Assembly: GCF_000226975.2 (NCBI RefSeq)
Contig: NZ_CP019285.1
Span: 2,356,001 to 2,420,000 of the forward strand
Direction: 5' to 3'
Source of the DNA: Halobiforma lacisalsi AJ5
GTDB taxonomy: Archaea; Halobacteriota; Halobacteria; Halobacteriales; Natrialbaceae
Length of the DNA: 64,000 nt
This document shows, piece by piece, positions 18,547-26,788 of this stretch. A program made the translations under genes and the position numbers. The notes below the pieces were generated by a model. It did not search any database. It worked only from the letters and a program-made list of their open reading frames with translations, and was not told the origin of the DNA. Positions within the stretch are counted from its first letter, which is position 1. Each line of letters opens with the position of its first letter.

Positions 18547-21500
18547 TCGTGGCAAGCGTCACCTGGAGCATCTCTTGGGCAGCCGATTCGAGCAGATCGC
18601 CATTGATTTCGTCGACAGCCGCGAGCCTTCGAACGATCTTCTCACGTCTCGGCACCCCCTCTAACTGCGGGAAAATGTAGCTGATGACCGCCTGCGTTAG
18701 GTGCTGGTCGAGGTCCGCTTCCGGGTGATGCGTGATGTATCGGAGGATGTCTTCGACGATTGCGGGCCCGATCGCTCGTTCGTCTATCGCCTGGTTGGTC
18801 GCTTGCCAGACACGGCCGACTGCCCACGCCTGGGGACGGGACGCTTCGATTTCCCACGCATCGGCATACTCGAGCACGACGTCCTCGACCGTTCGTCCAC
18901 CCTCTGTTTGTCCTGTTCCCTCCGGAAGTTCGGGCACAGGGATGCGAACGAACGCGAACCGTCGCATGAACGCGTAACTCATCTCGTACAGCGACGTCTT
19001 GTCGTAGGCGTTCATCGTAGCGAAGATCCGCCACGAGTTGGGAACGACGTACTGGTTTGCAGCAGGACGTCCTTCGAGGTCCGCATACGTCGTGAGTTCC
19101 ACTTCTCGCCCATCGACCGTGTACGGCAGTTGCACCGATTGGCCGGACAACAGCGTGAAGAGTTGCCCGAACGCTTTGTCGATATCCGCTCGGTTGAGTT
19201 CGTCAATCACGAGGAGTTCATTCGACTGCGTCCCACTCTCGAGATCTTTGAGCCGGTTGAGGACGATACCGGGTGTAAAGGAGAGGTCGTCACCGTTCTC
19301 ACCGGATTCGTTCGGCATATACCCGCCGACGGTATCGAACGTCGACCAGTCAGCAGTGGCTGTCGTCATCTCGAAATCCGTGTACAAGTGAGGGTGATGC
19401 TCGACGAGATACTCACAGACCCGTTCGGCGATCTCCGTTTTCCCCGTTCCCGGCGGGCCGGTAAGGAAGACGTGCTTACCGGATTGCAGCGCTGTCGCGA
19501 TCTGCTCGAGAATCTGCTCACCGCGTCCATCTTCGAAGTGAAGCCCCTCGAGGATGTCCGTCGGAAGCGTACACTCGAGGTCCTGGTGAGGATTGATCGG
19601 TGAGACCTCCTGTAGGTCCTCAGCCATCCCCTCGATCAACGCAGCGGGACGCTCGTAATCGATTTCACCGTCCTCTGTCCGGAAAGTCCCATACATCGAT
19701 TGCGCGGGGAACTCCTTTCCGGAGATATTCGCACAGAGTCGATTGGCCTCCTCGATCGACAAGCAATTGGCCGTCAGGGCAGCCAGTTCTTGATTGACTT
19801 GTGCTGTCTCTTTGGCAGTGATCCCTTCTGTGAAGTCGATAGCGTCGACGTCCCCGGTAAGGAAGAGCCGATCGAAGCCGGCGATCATCGAGAAGTCCGC
19901 ATCGGTCTCGTATTCCTCCCACCACCATGGGTCGGGTTTCTCAGTGGTTTCGCCGAAGACGACTGCACCGATTACACCGCTTGGTTGGGAATCGAGTTCC
20001 TCCTTTCCAGGTTCGGTTCGTGAATGAAGAATCCCGACGTCACCCTTCTCGAGCTGTTCCCAGCGATTGCGATGTTCCGGCTCGAACGAGAGCGATCCGT
20101 GTTCGATGGCCGTGAGCCAGTACTCTGGCGGCGCGGTAAACTTGTAGACAGTCGGTTCCTGGTCTCGCAGGTGCGTCGTTAGTGGATGGTCGATTTCAAC
20201 CGATGGTTGGACCCGGGATGGATCACCAACCTCGTATGAATCTTTGAGCACACTGTTGAGTCGAGGTTGGTTGAGACCACCCCCGAGATCTAGTTCCTCC
20301 TGGCGAAGTCGCACCCAGCCCAAGAAGAGGGTCTGAGCGGGCGAAAACCGACCAAGTGTTCCACTGCCGAGGGCAGACGCTTTCTCGGCTAAATCCGCCT
20401 CGAGAGTCCGGTAGACGATCCGAAGCTGATCGAGTTTCGTTGCGGTCGACCGGTCGACAGTATCGGATGGCCTGAACCCCTCGAGCGCCTCCGACCACTC
20501 TTCGATGAAGGAGTCCCCGACTCGAGTCTGGAACCAGGACTTGTCTTCTGCCGAGAGACGAGACCGAATATCCTCGAGGGCCGCGTCTAACGAGTCGTAT
20601 TCCCCGGCAGCCCCGTCAGGATAAAGCTGTTCGCCCTGAATCACCTCGATGAACAGGGAGACAGAATCGTACTCCTCGTAGAACCCTGAGCCACCGCGAT
20701 CGAAATTGATGGCACTGAACGTATCGTTGGGCCAGCCCTTGAACCCGAGCAGATCCCAGAACTGCGCTCGATCGAGCTTGGCTTCGTAGATCGGTTCGAG
20801 GAACATTACATGCGGGAAGACCTGATCGGTCACATCGCCCCAGCCGACTGCGTTAGTGAACTGGGCTGCTACATCGTCATCTAACACTGTGGCGTGGGTG
20901 ATCTGCGCAAGGAGTGTATACGACCCGCCACGGCGTCCCTCTCGATCAGCGAAGAGGAGGTAATCGCCCTCATCGGCCGGCTCGTCTTCCTGGTTCCCCC
21001 AGACTCGAACGGAGTCCCCGTCGATCGGCGGCTCGTAGGTATCGGTGATTTGGTCGCGGGGAACGTCCTCGAGTATGGTCCGCTCGAAATTCGTCCGGAT
21101 GGGGCCATCACCCGTCTTGATCGGGACCTGGTACACCGAGGGATCGGCAAACTGCTGCAGGTTCGAGTTCGCACCCGTCTGAATGGAGCTAGAATCGGTG
21201 CTCTCTCGAGTCCCGCGTTCGGCTGGGAGTTCGTCGTCCCGAATTGGCGCAAGGAGGAACCGAATTGCACGTCGTGTGTTCCCCTCCGAGTCTGGGAGTC
21301 CTTCGTAGAAGTGACCCGCATAGAGGTATTGCCCGATGTAGCGGACGCCATCGTCTTCCATCTCGAAAAAGTGCAACTCGCGGCCGTCCTCGAGATGATC
21401 TCGAATCGCTCGGTTGCCCCGGACCATCTCCATGTCGCCGACCTGGCCTTCGCCCGTGTAGACTATCGTGCCATCCGAGCGGAGTTTATCCTGGTAGCCA

Positions 21501-22189
21501 TGTTCTTCGCCGGTGCCACCGCTAAAGAGAAAGACGACCGGTTCGTCCCTCGAGGGAGCGATTCCTCCCTGGATGCTGCCGCCATATGCCGAGTGCAGTT
21601 CGCGGCGTTCGTAGATAGTGTCAGACTCGAGGTCGACACTCGAAACCCCGTGTAGTTGTTCGGCGACTGCTTCACCGGCTGCGGTGAGATGGATCTGATC
21701 GTCGCTTCGATCGACGTAGCCGGTCGTCTGCAGCCACTCACGATGGCGGCTCGCAACGCCGGGCGTTTCCATCTGACACTCCTCGAAGGTCTCCACGAGC
21801 AACTCCATGAGTTCCTCATCGGTTTTCGGTTCAGTAGTGAGTGCAGCGAGGATCGTGTCGAACCCTTTGACCGTGGTTCGAAGGGCGTTGTAGAGGACCG
21901 CTGGGTCCTGTTCCTCGAGATAGCACCGTCCAATTCGGGTACAGCTGTATGTAGCATCCGTGCTCTCGAGCAGGTCCAATTGCTCGAGGAACTGCAGTCG
22001 TCGTTCGATGGCGTCAGGGTCTTCAGCGTTCGTCCTGGCGGCGATCCAGTCTACGACGTCGTCTCGAGGAACGCCGTCTGAGTTTTCGCCAGCCGACTCG
22101 AGAAACGAGAGCAAATCAGCCAGAATCTCGGATCGCTCCGCGAGGTCACCGTAGAACCGTGCGGTAGACATCCGACGATCGTCCGTCAT
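18539..22189 (-). CDS. mcrB: McrB-type AAA+ restriction ATPase with SRA-like and EVE/PUA-like reader domains
   Basis: The 1216-residue protein has, in order: winged-helix-like segments (residues 15-185); an SRA-like domain of the ScoMcrA type (about 195-315; YGGSIQGGI, VYTGEGQVGDMEMVRGNRAI); a first PUA/EVE-like region (390-520; VRVWGNQEDEPADEGDYLLF); a helical part; a second EVE-like region (680-790; EYWLTAIEHGS, EKGDVGILHSR); and a McrB AAA+ domain. The last shows Walker A GPPGTGKTE near 911, Walker B LLVIDELNRAD near 994, and MNAYDKTSLYEMSYAFMRRF as the McrB MNxxD motif. It should load on modified DNA and drive McrC. A TATA box at 22215-22224 supports the leaderless ATG at 22189. The reader-domain calls are from motif reading only. 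Confidence 0.85.
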   Translation of the reverse strand: MTDDRRMSTARFYGDLAERSEILADLLSFLESAGENSDGVPRDDVVDWIAARTNAEDPDAIERRLQFLEQLDLLESTDATYSCTRIGRCYLEEQDPAVLYNALRTTVKGFDTILAALTTEPKTDEELMELLVETFEECQMETPGVASRHREWLQTTGYVDRSDDQIHLTAAGEAVAEQLHGVSSVDLESDTIYERRELHSAYGGSIQGGIAPSRDEPVVFLFSGGTGEEHGYQDKLRSDGTIVYTGEGQVGDMEMVRGNRAIRDHLEDGRELHFFEMEDDGVRYIGQYLYAGHFYEGLPDSEGNTRRAIRFLLAPIRDDELPAERGTRESTDSSSIQTGANSNLQQFADPSVYQVPIKTGDGPIRTNFERTILEDVPRDQITDTYEPPIDGDSVRVWGNQEDEPADEGDYLLFADREGRRGGSYTLLAQITHATVLDDDVAAQFTNAVGWGDVTDQVFPHVMFLEPIYEAKLDRAQFWDLLGFKGWPNDTFSAINFDRGGSGFYEEYDSVSLFIEVIQGEQLYPDGAAGEYDSLDAALEDIRSRLSAEDKSWFQTRVGDSFIEEWSEALEGFRPSDTVDRSTATKLDQLRIVYRTLEADLAEKASALGSGTLGRFSPAQTLFLGWVRLRQEELDLGGGLNQPRLNSVLKDSYEVGDPSRVQPSVEIDHPLTTHLRDQEPTVYKFTAPPEYWLTAIEHGSLSFEPEHRNRWEQLEKGDVGILHSRTEPGKEELDSQPSGVIGAVVFGETTEKPDPWWWEEYETDADFSMIAGFDRLFLTGDVDAIDFTEGITAKETAQVNQELAALTANCLSIEEANRLCANISGKEFPAQSMYGTFRTEDGEIDYERPAALIEGMAEDLQEVSPINPHQDLECTLPTDILEGLHFEDGRGEQILEQIATALQSGKHVFLTGPPGTGKTEIAERVCEYLVEHHPHLYTDFEMTTATADWSTFDTVGGYMPNESGENGDDLSFTPGIVLNRLKDLESGTQSNELLVIDELNRADIDKAFGQLFTLLSGQSVQLPYTVDGREVELTTYADLEGRPAANQYVVPNSWRIFATMNAYDKTSLYEMSYAFMRRFAFVRIPVPELPEGTGQTEGGRTVEDVVLEYADAWEIEASRPQAWAVGRVWQATNQAIDERAIGPAIVEDILRYITHHPEADLDQHLTQAVISYIFPQLEGVPRREKIVRRLAAVDEINGDLLESAAQEMLQVTLATNE

Positions 22190-22214
22190 TCTTTCGTAAC
22201 ACGTCACAGCACCG

Positions 22215-22224
22215 TATTATAAAT
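22215..22224 (-). promoter_or_regulatory. TATA box of the mcrB-like gene
   Basis: On the minus strand this reads ATTTATAATA, centred about 31 nt before the ATG at 22189. This fixes the seventh codon of the long frame as the likely leaderless start and gives mcrBC its own promoter, separate from that of the upstream nuclease-like gene. Confidence 0.6.
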
Positions 22225-22380
22225 CCTGTTTACACCGATGTCAACTTCGTCCTCTACAATACAGTTTGATGATAACAGTCTCCTCTTCGAAGAAGTCGAC
22301 ATCGATATGTTCAATTCGCCGTCGACAGTGAGTTCGTAGCTCGGTGAAACGCCTCAGCCAACGAGGGAACCGAGATGCCG

Positions 22381-23421
22381 TCAGTATTGGTGTTCGAACC
22401 GCAACTCATCATGAGTGTAAGAGTAGGATTTGATACCCGCTTCTTCGCAACGCGAACTGAGGTCGGTCGGATTTACGTCGTGCTGTTCGCCGAGTTCTTT
22501 TTCGAGATGCTTACAAAACGCGATAGTGATCTCTCGGTCATCGTCGGACTCCTCTGCAACCTCGAGAACCACTGCTAGATCCGGGTCGTCGTAATCTGGT
22601 TTGATGACGTAGTCTCCTGGGGTGAAAGGGTTCTCAGGATACTCGAGATTCGTGTGTTTGTAGGTATAGAGCTTGATATCTTGATCGTCACAATACGAAG
22701 CTAGCTTCGCCGGATGGATCTCTCTCCAGTTCCCAGGACCGTTATCGAGCATATTCGGAAACGCGACGTTCACGGCTTCCCCATCCATCTCTTGCCCGTA
22801 AGCTGTCGTATTTTTCTCCGGTGGCAATACCTCAACGACCACTGCGACCGAAGCATCACCGTCTCCTTGCTTTACGACACGATCGCCGGGTGAGAACGGG
22901 TTCTCCGGTTTTTGATTGAGATGAGCTGTGTTCGGGCCCAAGTCGTGTAACTCATTCATCGGCCGGGCAGCCAGGTGGGCGAGTTTCTCGGGCCCTTCGC
23001 CGGAATATGCCTCCTGGGTACTGACCTTCGATTTGAGCGTCTCAGTGCGTTCCCATCCCAACAGGATCAGGGCATCCTCGTTGTCCCGATGCCAGACCAT
23101 CGCGATGATGTCGTCGTCAGGATCGTTCTCCAGCAGATTCGATGGCCGAAACGCCGAGACGTCTCTCGAGGTCTTCACGTCTACATCGTACCCGAACACC
23201 TCGAAATCGTGGCCAGAGAAACTCTCTGGGTTACACCGCCGAATTGCCGCTTCGTTCTGCCATTCCCACATCTCGACTGGAAGGTACTCTCGACAGAACT
23301 GCTCGAACGCGAGCTCACCGAGATTCCCGATCCGTTTCACGTCGATGTCGTCCGCACCCTGAATCACCGCCTGGTGATTCGCTCGCTCCCGGTCGATCTC
23401 GTCCGGCGAATAGAGATACAT
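22381..23421 (-). CDS. PD-(D/E)XK nuclease-like protein with duplicated C-terminal domain
   Basis: I do not recognise this 346-residue protein by name. Residues 30-125 look like a restriction-endonuclease fold. They contain GNLGELAFEQF with a helix Glu (36), then HDFEVF (Asp72) and YDVDVKTS (Asp81, Lys83), then IIAMVWHRD and ALILLGW. The C-terminal half is a tandem duplication: NPFSPGDRVVK (174) and NPFTPGDYVIK (264) each lead to a VAVVVEV/LAVVLEV strand, then VAF or IAF, then a Cys-bearing helix and IKLYTYKH or IKSYSYTH. This suggests two small beta-barrel binding modules. It precedes mcrB on the same strand, making it a probable third part of the module. Confidence 0.7.
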   Translation of the reverse strand: MYLYSPDEIDRERANHQAVIQGADDIDVKRIGNLGELAFEQFCREYLPVEMWEWQNEAAIRRCNPESFSGHDFEVFGYDVDVKTSRDVSAFRPSNLLENDPDDDIIAMVWHRDNEDALILLGWERTETLKSKVSTQEAYSGEGPEKLAHLAARPMNELHDLGPNTAHLNQKPENPFSPGDRVVKQGDGDASVAVVVEVLPPEKNTTAYGQEMDGEAVNVAFPNMLDNGPGNWREIHPAKLASYCDDQDIKLYTYKHTNLEYPENPFTPGDYVIKPDYDDPDLAVVLEVAEESDDDREITIAFCKHLEKELGEQHDVNPTDLSSRCEEAGIKSYSYTHDELRFEHQY

Positions 23422-23443
23422 TACACGGAGATCATCTATTAGT

Positions 23444-23453
23444 CAAATATACT
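23444..23453 (-). promoter_or_regulatory. TATA box of the nuclease-like gene
   Basis: The minus strand reads AGTATATTTG, centred about 28 nt before the ATG at 23421, consistent with a leaderless transcript that opens the restriction module. Confidence 0.6.
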
Positions 23454-23710
23454 TTGGGTACTGGGATTCTTCTCTCGCACATCGATTCAAGCGAAGAATT
23501 CCAGGCTCGTTTTGGCAGGCGTTCGTATGCATATTCGGGAACCTGATTCCGCCGACGTGCAACCCCAGGGAGAAGGGCGAGAATAGATCATCCGGTGTGT
23601 TGAATTTCTCACCCAGTGATAGTTTTCAATAGTTGTGCTGAATACAGAGCGCATAGTCAGTAGCCTCGATGTTCAGTTCGAGAGGGAAGTGAGCAGGCAG
23701 CACGGGGCGC

Positions 23711-24862
23711 TCACGTATCGATAGCCGGCAGTGTAAACGAGAACGTCGTCCCCTCGCCGGGTTCGGAGTTGACCCGGATCTCGCCGCCATGACGCTTGAC
23801 GATCCGCTGGCAGAGCGCCAGGCCGATCCCCGTGCCGGCGTGTTCTTCGCGGGAGTGTAACTGCTGGAATACTTCGAAGATGCGGTCCTGCTGCTCCGGA
23901 TCGATGCCGATCCCCTCGTCGCGCACCGAGATGCACCACTTCGACCCCTCGTGGTCGGCCGACACGTGGATCCGCGGCGGCTCGTCGCCACTGTACTCGA
24001 TTGCATTGTCCAGCAGGTTCTGGAACACCTGGCGGAGCTGTTCGCCGTCACCCTGGACGGTGGGCAGGTCGTCGACGGTGATGTGGGCATGCGTCTCTTC
24101 GATTTGGAGTTGGAGATCCGTCAGCACGTCGTCGAGCACCGCATCGAGATCCACGGGCTCGAAGGGGTCGCCCTCCGTCTCGACGCGGGAGTACTCGAGC
24201 AGACCGTCGATCATGTCGCGCATCCGGTCGGCACCGACAACTGCGAACTCGATGAACTCCTCGCCGTCTTCATCCAATTCGTCGGCGTATCGGCTCTCGA
24301 GCAGTTGGAGATAACTCGAGACCATCCGCAACGGTTCCTGCAAGTCGTGGGAGGCCGCGTAGGCGAACTGTTCGAGACGCTCGTTGGATTCCTCCAGCAT
24401 GCGCTCGTACTCCCGACGCTCGGTGACGTCCTGGATTACGAGCATACCCGCGAACACCTCGTCGTTGACGTCCCGGACGGGCAGCGTGTTTCCATAGAGG
24501 TGGCGGTCGGCGTACTCTATCTCGAAAGATTTCGGTTCGCCGTCGAGTGCGGCCTCGAAGTAGGGCTGTACCTCTTCGACGATCTCCGGCGGATGGAGTT
24601 CGGTAAACTGCTCACCGATTCGGTCCTCCGGATCGAGATCGAAATCGAGGTCATCGAAGAGCTGACCGCCGGCGGCGGTGTACCGCAGGTCCTCGTCGAA
24701 CAGGCCGACCGACCCGTTCGGGAAGTGCTCGACGAGCGTCCGGTAGCGCCGCTCGGACTCCTCGAGGGCTTCAAACGACGTGATCCACACGGCGCAGGTC
24801 AACTGCTGGTCAAGAGACGCCGCGAACGACAGTGACGGTTCAGCCGCAGGTGTTGTCGGCAA
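23711..24862 (-). CDS. PAS sensor histidine kinase
   Basis: The 383-residue protein has one PAS domain (residues 30-150; YRTLVEHFPNGSVGLFDEDLRY, ending GMLVIQDVTERREYE). A HisKA dimerisation domain follows with the phospho-acceptor in FAYAASHDLQEPLRM, then a HATPase_c with VFQNLLDNAIEYS, DEGIGIDPE and HAGTGIGLALCQRIV. No membrane segment is present, so it is a soluble kinase. The TTG start overlaps the stop of the methyltransferase gene; the first 25 residues look unrelated to PAS, and relatives usually carry further N-terminal sensor domains, so it may be a shortened copy. GTG at 24790 is an alternative start. It closely resembles the C-terminus of the kinase at 28005. Confidence 0.88.
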   Translation of the reverse strand: MPTTPAAEPSLSFAASLDQQLTCAVWITSFEALEESERRYRTLVEHFPNGSVGLFDEDLRYTAAGGQLFDDLDFDLDPEDRIGEQFTELHPPEIVEEVQPYFEAALDGEPKSFEIEYADRHLYGNTLPVRDVNDEVFAGMLVIQDVTERREYERMLEESNERLEQFAYAASHDLQEPLRMVSSYLQLLESRYADELDEDGEEFIEFAVVGADRMRDMIDGLLEYSRVETEGDPFEPVDLDAVLDDVLTDLQLQIEETHAHITVDDLPTVQGDGEQLRQVFQNLLDNAIEYSGDEPPRIHVSADHEGSKWCISVRDEGIGIDPEQQDRIFEVFQQLHSREEHAGTGIGLALCQRIVKRHGGEIRVNSEPGEGTTFSFTLPAIDT

Positions 24863-25442
24863 AGACGAACTCGCTGTCGGTTCCCAGTGGGTCAGTGACC
24901 GTTCTCGTATCCATGATCTCGAAGCCGGCCTCGGCTAATTGCTCGAGGGTCCGTTTTCGACCGGGCGTTGAAAAGAACATCTTCCCACCCATCCACCCAT
25001 TGCGAACGGTTTCGAAGCGCCCGGTCGGAAGCGTCATCAGTAGTCTGCCGCCCGGTTTCAGTACGCGAGCAAACTCGCGGTACACCGTCGGATGGTCGCT
25101 TCGTGGCACGTGAAAGACGGCGTGGTAGGCCGTCATTCCATCGGCGGTGTTCTCCGCCACCGGCAGGCTGGCCATATCCGCCTGCACGAGTGCCGTCGAC
25201 GGGACGGTGTCGGCCGCCAGCTGAAGTCCTGCCCGGGAGAGATCAACGCCGACGCTCCCTGCCGGAAGATTGGCGAGGGTTCTGGCTCCATCACCGCACC
25301 CGATATCGATAACCAGCGGCTCCGGCGGACAGTCGACAAGCAAGTCCTCGATGAGCGCTGCGTCGGAGCCATCCGGGTTTCGACGCTCGGCGTAGGTCCG
25401 GGCAATCTCGTCCCACGCGCGGCGGATTTGGTCCCGCTCCAC
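24840..25442 (-). CDS. Class I SAM-dependent methyltransferase
   Basis: The 200-residue enzyme has the class I fold. Motif I is LVIDIGCGDGARTL, motif II follows as VGVDLSRAGLQL, then VQADMASLPVAENTADG and a YHAVFHVPR strand, and then LKPGGRLLMTLPTG. The start MERDQIRRAWDEIARTYAERR resembles UbiE/COQ5-like small-molecule methyltransferases; the acceptor is unknown. The gene ends inside the start of the histidine kinase downstream (overlap 24840-24862), so the two are likely co-transcribed, although a functional link is not evident. Confidence 0.88.
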   Translation of the reverse strand: MERDQIRRAWDEIARTYAERRNPDGSDAALIEDLLVDCPPEPLVIDIGCGDGARTLANLPAGSVGVDLSRAGLQLAADTVPSTALVQADMASLPVAENTADGMTAYHAVFHVPRSDHPTVYREFARVLKPGGRLLMTLPTGRFETVRNGWMGGKMFFSTPGRKRTLEQLAEAGFEIMDTRTVTDPLGTDSEFVFADNTCG

Positions 25443-25641
25443 ACACCGACTAGTGGCGAAGACTGCATCAGTCTTTGCTCCCGGTCGAACGAAGGTGTTC
25501 GACGAGGGACAAACTCAGCGTCTGACACCGTAACAGCTTCGTTCGCGTCTCGAGTCGGGAGCCGGCTATGAGCCGCGTTAAGCAACCGGGCTGTTCAGGT
25601 CGGCGTCCTTCGATTGGTCACCGGGGTTCCTCTCCACGATA

Positions 25642-26075
25642 ATGGGTGAGGGGAATCAGAAGCGGCAATACTATTGATAGAGGATAATCCCGGCGACGTT
25701 CAACTCATAAAAGAATCCTTCTCGGACGGCAACATCGCAAACACACTCCAACGGTCACTGAGGGTCAAGCGGCCCTCGCAAGCGGCCCTCGACTTCGTTT
25801 ATCGACGCAACGAGTACGAGGACGCTTCCGGACCGGACATCGGATTGCTCGACCTGATCCTGCCGAGAGTGGACGGTGAAGACGTTCTACATGAAATCGA
25901 ACACCATCCCGAACTGGAACACGTCCCAGTGATCGTCCTGACCGGAGTGGACGAGACCCTCACTGAATCCCGCGATCTCTGTCACGACACGGACGAAGAT
26001 GCAGTCCTCGAAAAGCCGGTCGATCCCGGCGAGTTCGCTGAGGTAATTCGGTCGTTCGATCAGTTCCGGTTATAG
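25642..26075 (+). pseudogene. Response regulator receiver, several indels
   Basis: The receiver fold is clear: LLIEDNPGDVQLIKESF, then GLLDLILPRVDGEDVL with the phospho-acceptor Asp, VPVIVLTG, and VLEKPVDPGEFAEVI with the conserved Lys. The natural ATG at 25642 (MGEGNQKR) is one base out of frame with ILLIEDNP, so a base has been lost near 25666. A 13-bp tandem duplication (25766-25778 and 25779-25791) and a nearby one-base loss together scramble about seven residues where TVTEGQAALDF would read. A TTG at 25674 would allow a shortened product, but the damage suggests decay. It belongs to the Rcp1-like stand-alone receivers common beside PAS kinases. Confidence 0.75.
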
Positions 26076-26388
26076 CAGTTATGCAGGATAACTGACGAAG
26101 ACGGTCTCTACGACAACTTCTTGACCTGTACTGAACGATCACTACCTTCGAAACTTGACTTTCATTCCATGTCGCATTCCCGCCCCGTAGTCAGTAGAAA
26201 CTGAACGTTCCACTCAGGTTCCGTCTGAAGACGTCTACTGAACAGAGAGTGTGAGTACAGCAGTCGGTGACTGTCGAGTTTACACGCAGTAAACCGCGAA
26301 CCAACTGATCGATAGAACTGTGTCCTCCGTAGGGGAGACTTCTGTGCTAGACAAACACACAAGTACCGAACCCGTCGAACGTACGGGC
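26076..26388. other. Intergenic region without recognisable gene
   Basis: These 313 bases are slightly AT-richer than their neighbours. No frame gives a credible protein and no RNA fold stands out. It must hold the promoter of the pterin dehydratase gene. Confidence 0.4.
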
Positions 26389-26742
26389 ATGGTACCGTCA
26401 CTTGCCGACGAGGAATGTGAGGCCTGTACATCAGAGGACGAACCACTCACAGAGGCAGAGTATGCCGGCTACCTAACTGAAATCGACGATGATGTCTGGG
26501 AAGTGGTCAACGACCATCATCTCGAAGGAGTGTATCCGTTCGAAAATTTCCGCGACGCACTCGAGTTCACTTACGAGATCGGGGAACTCGCGGAAAAAGA
26601 GTGGCATCACCCAGACATTCATCTTCAGTGGGGCGAGGTGCGAGTCGAAATGTGGACGCACAAAATCGACGGACTGCACAAGACAGACTTCGTAATGGCG
26701 GCGCGCATGGATCGGATTCACGAAGCGTACGCTCCAGATTGA
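26389..26742 (+). CDS. phhB: Pterin-4a-carbinolamine dehydratase
   Basis: The 117-residue protein matches PCD/DCoH. The conserved core is [28 protein letters not shown], with the active-site His-His-Pro-Asp, and then [23 protein letters not shown] with the other active-site histidines. It dehydrates 4a-hydroxytetrahydropterin, recycling the cofactor of aromatic amino acid hydroxylases. In haloarchaea it may serve another pterin process; no hydroxylase is nearby. [13 protein letters not shown] at 26389 is the usual start; the open frame begins 23 codons earlier. The gene is convergent with the SDR gene. Confidence 0.9.
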   Translation: MVPSLADEECEACTSEDEPLTEAEYAGYLTEIDDDVWEVVNDHHLEGVYPFENFRDALEFTYEIGELAEKEWHHPDIHLQWGEVRVEMWTHKIDGLHKTDFVMAARMDRIHEAYAPD

Positions 26743-26788
26743 AACCGACTGAGAAGCGTCTCAACAGCTCAATACTCCCTCGAGTCGG

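Noticed and set aside
23422-23710. A further small gene at the outer edge of the restriction module
   Set aside because: Frames here are short and have no haloarchaeal composition. The region fits a promoter and the 3' end of the kinase gene.
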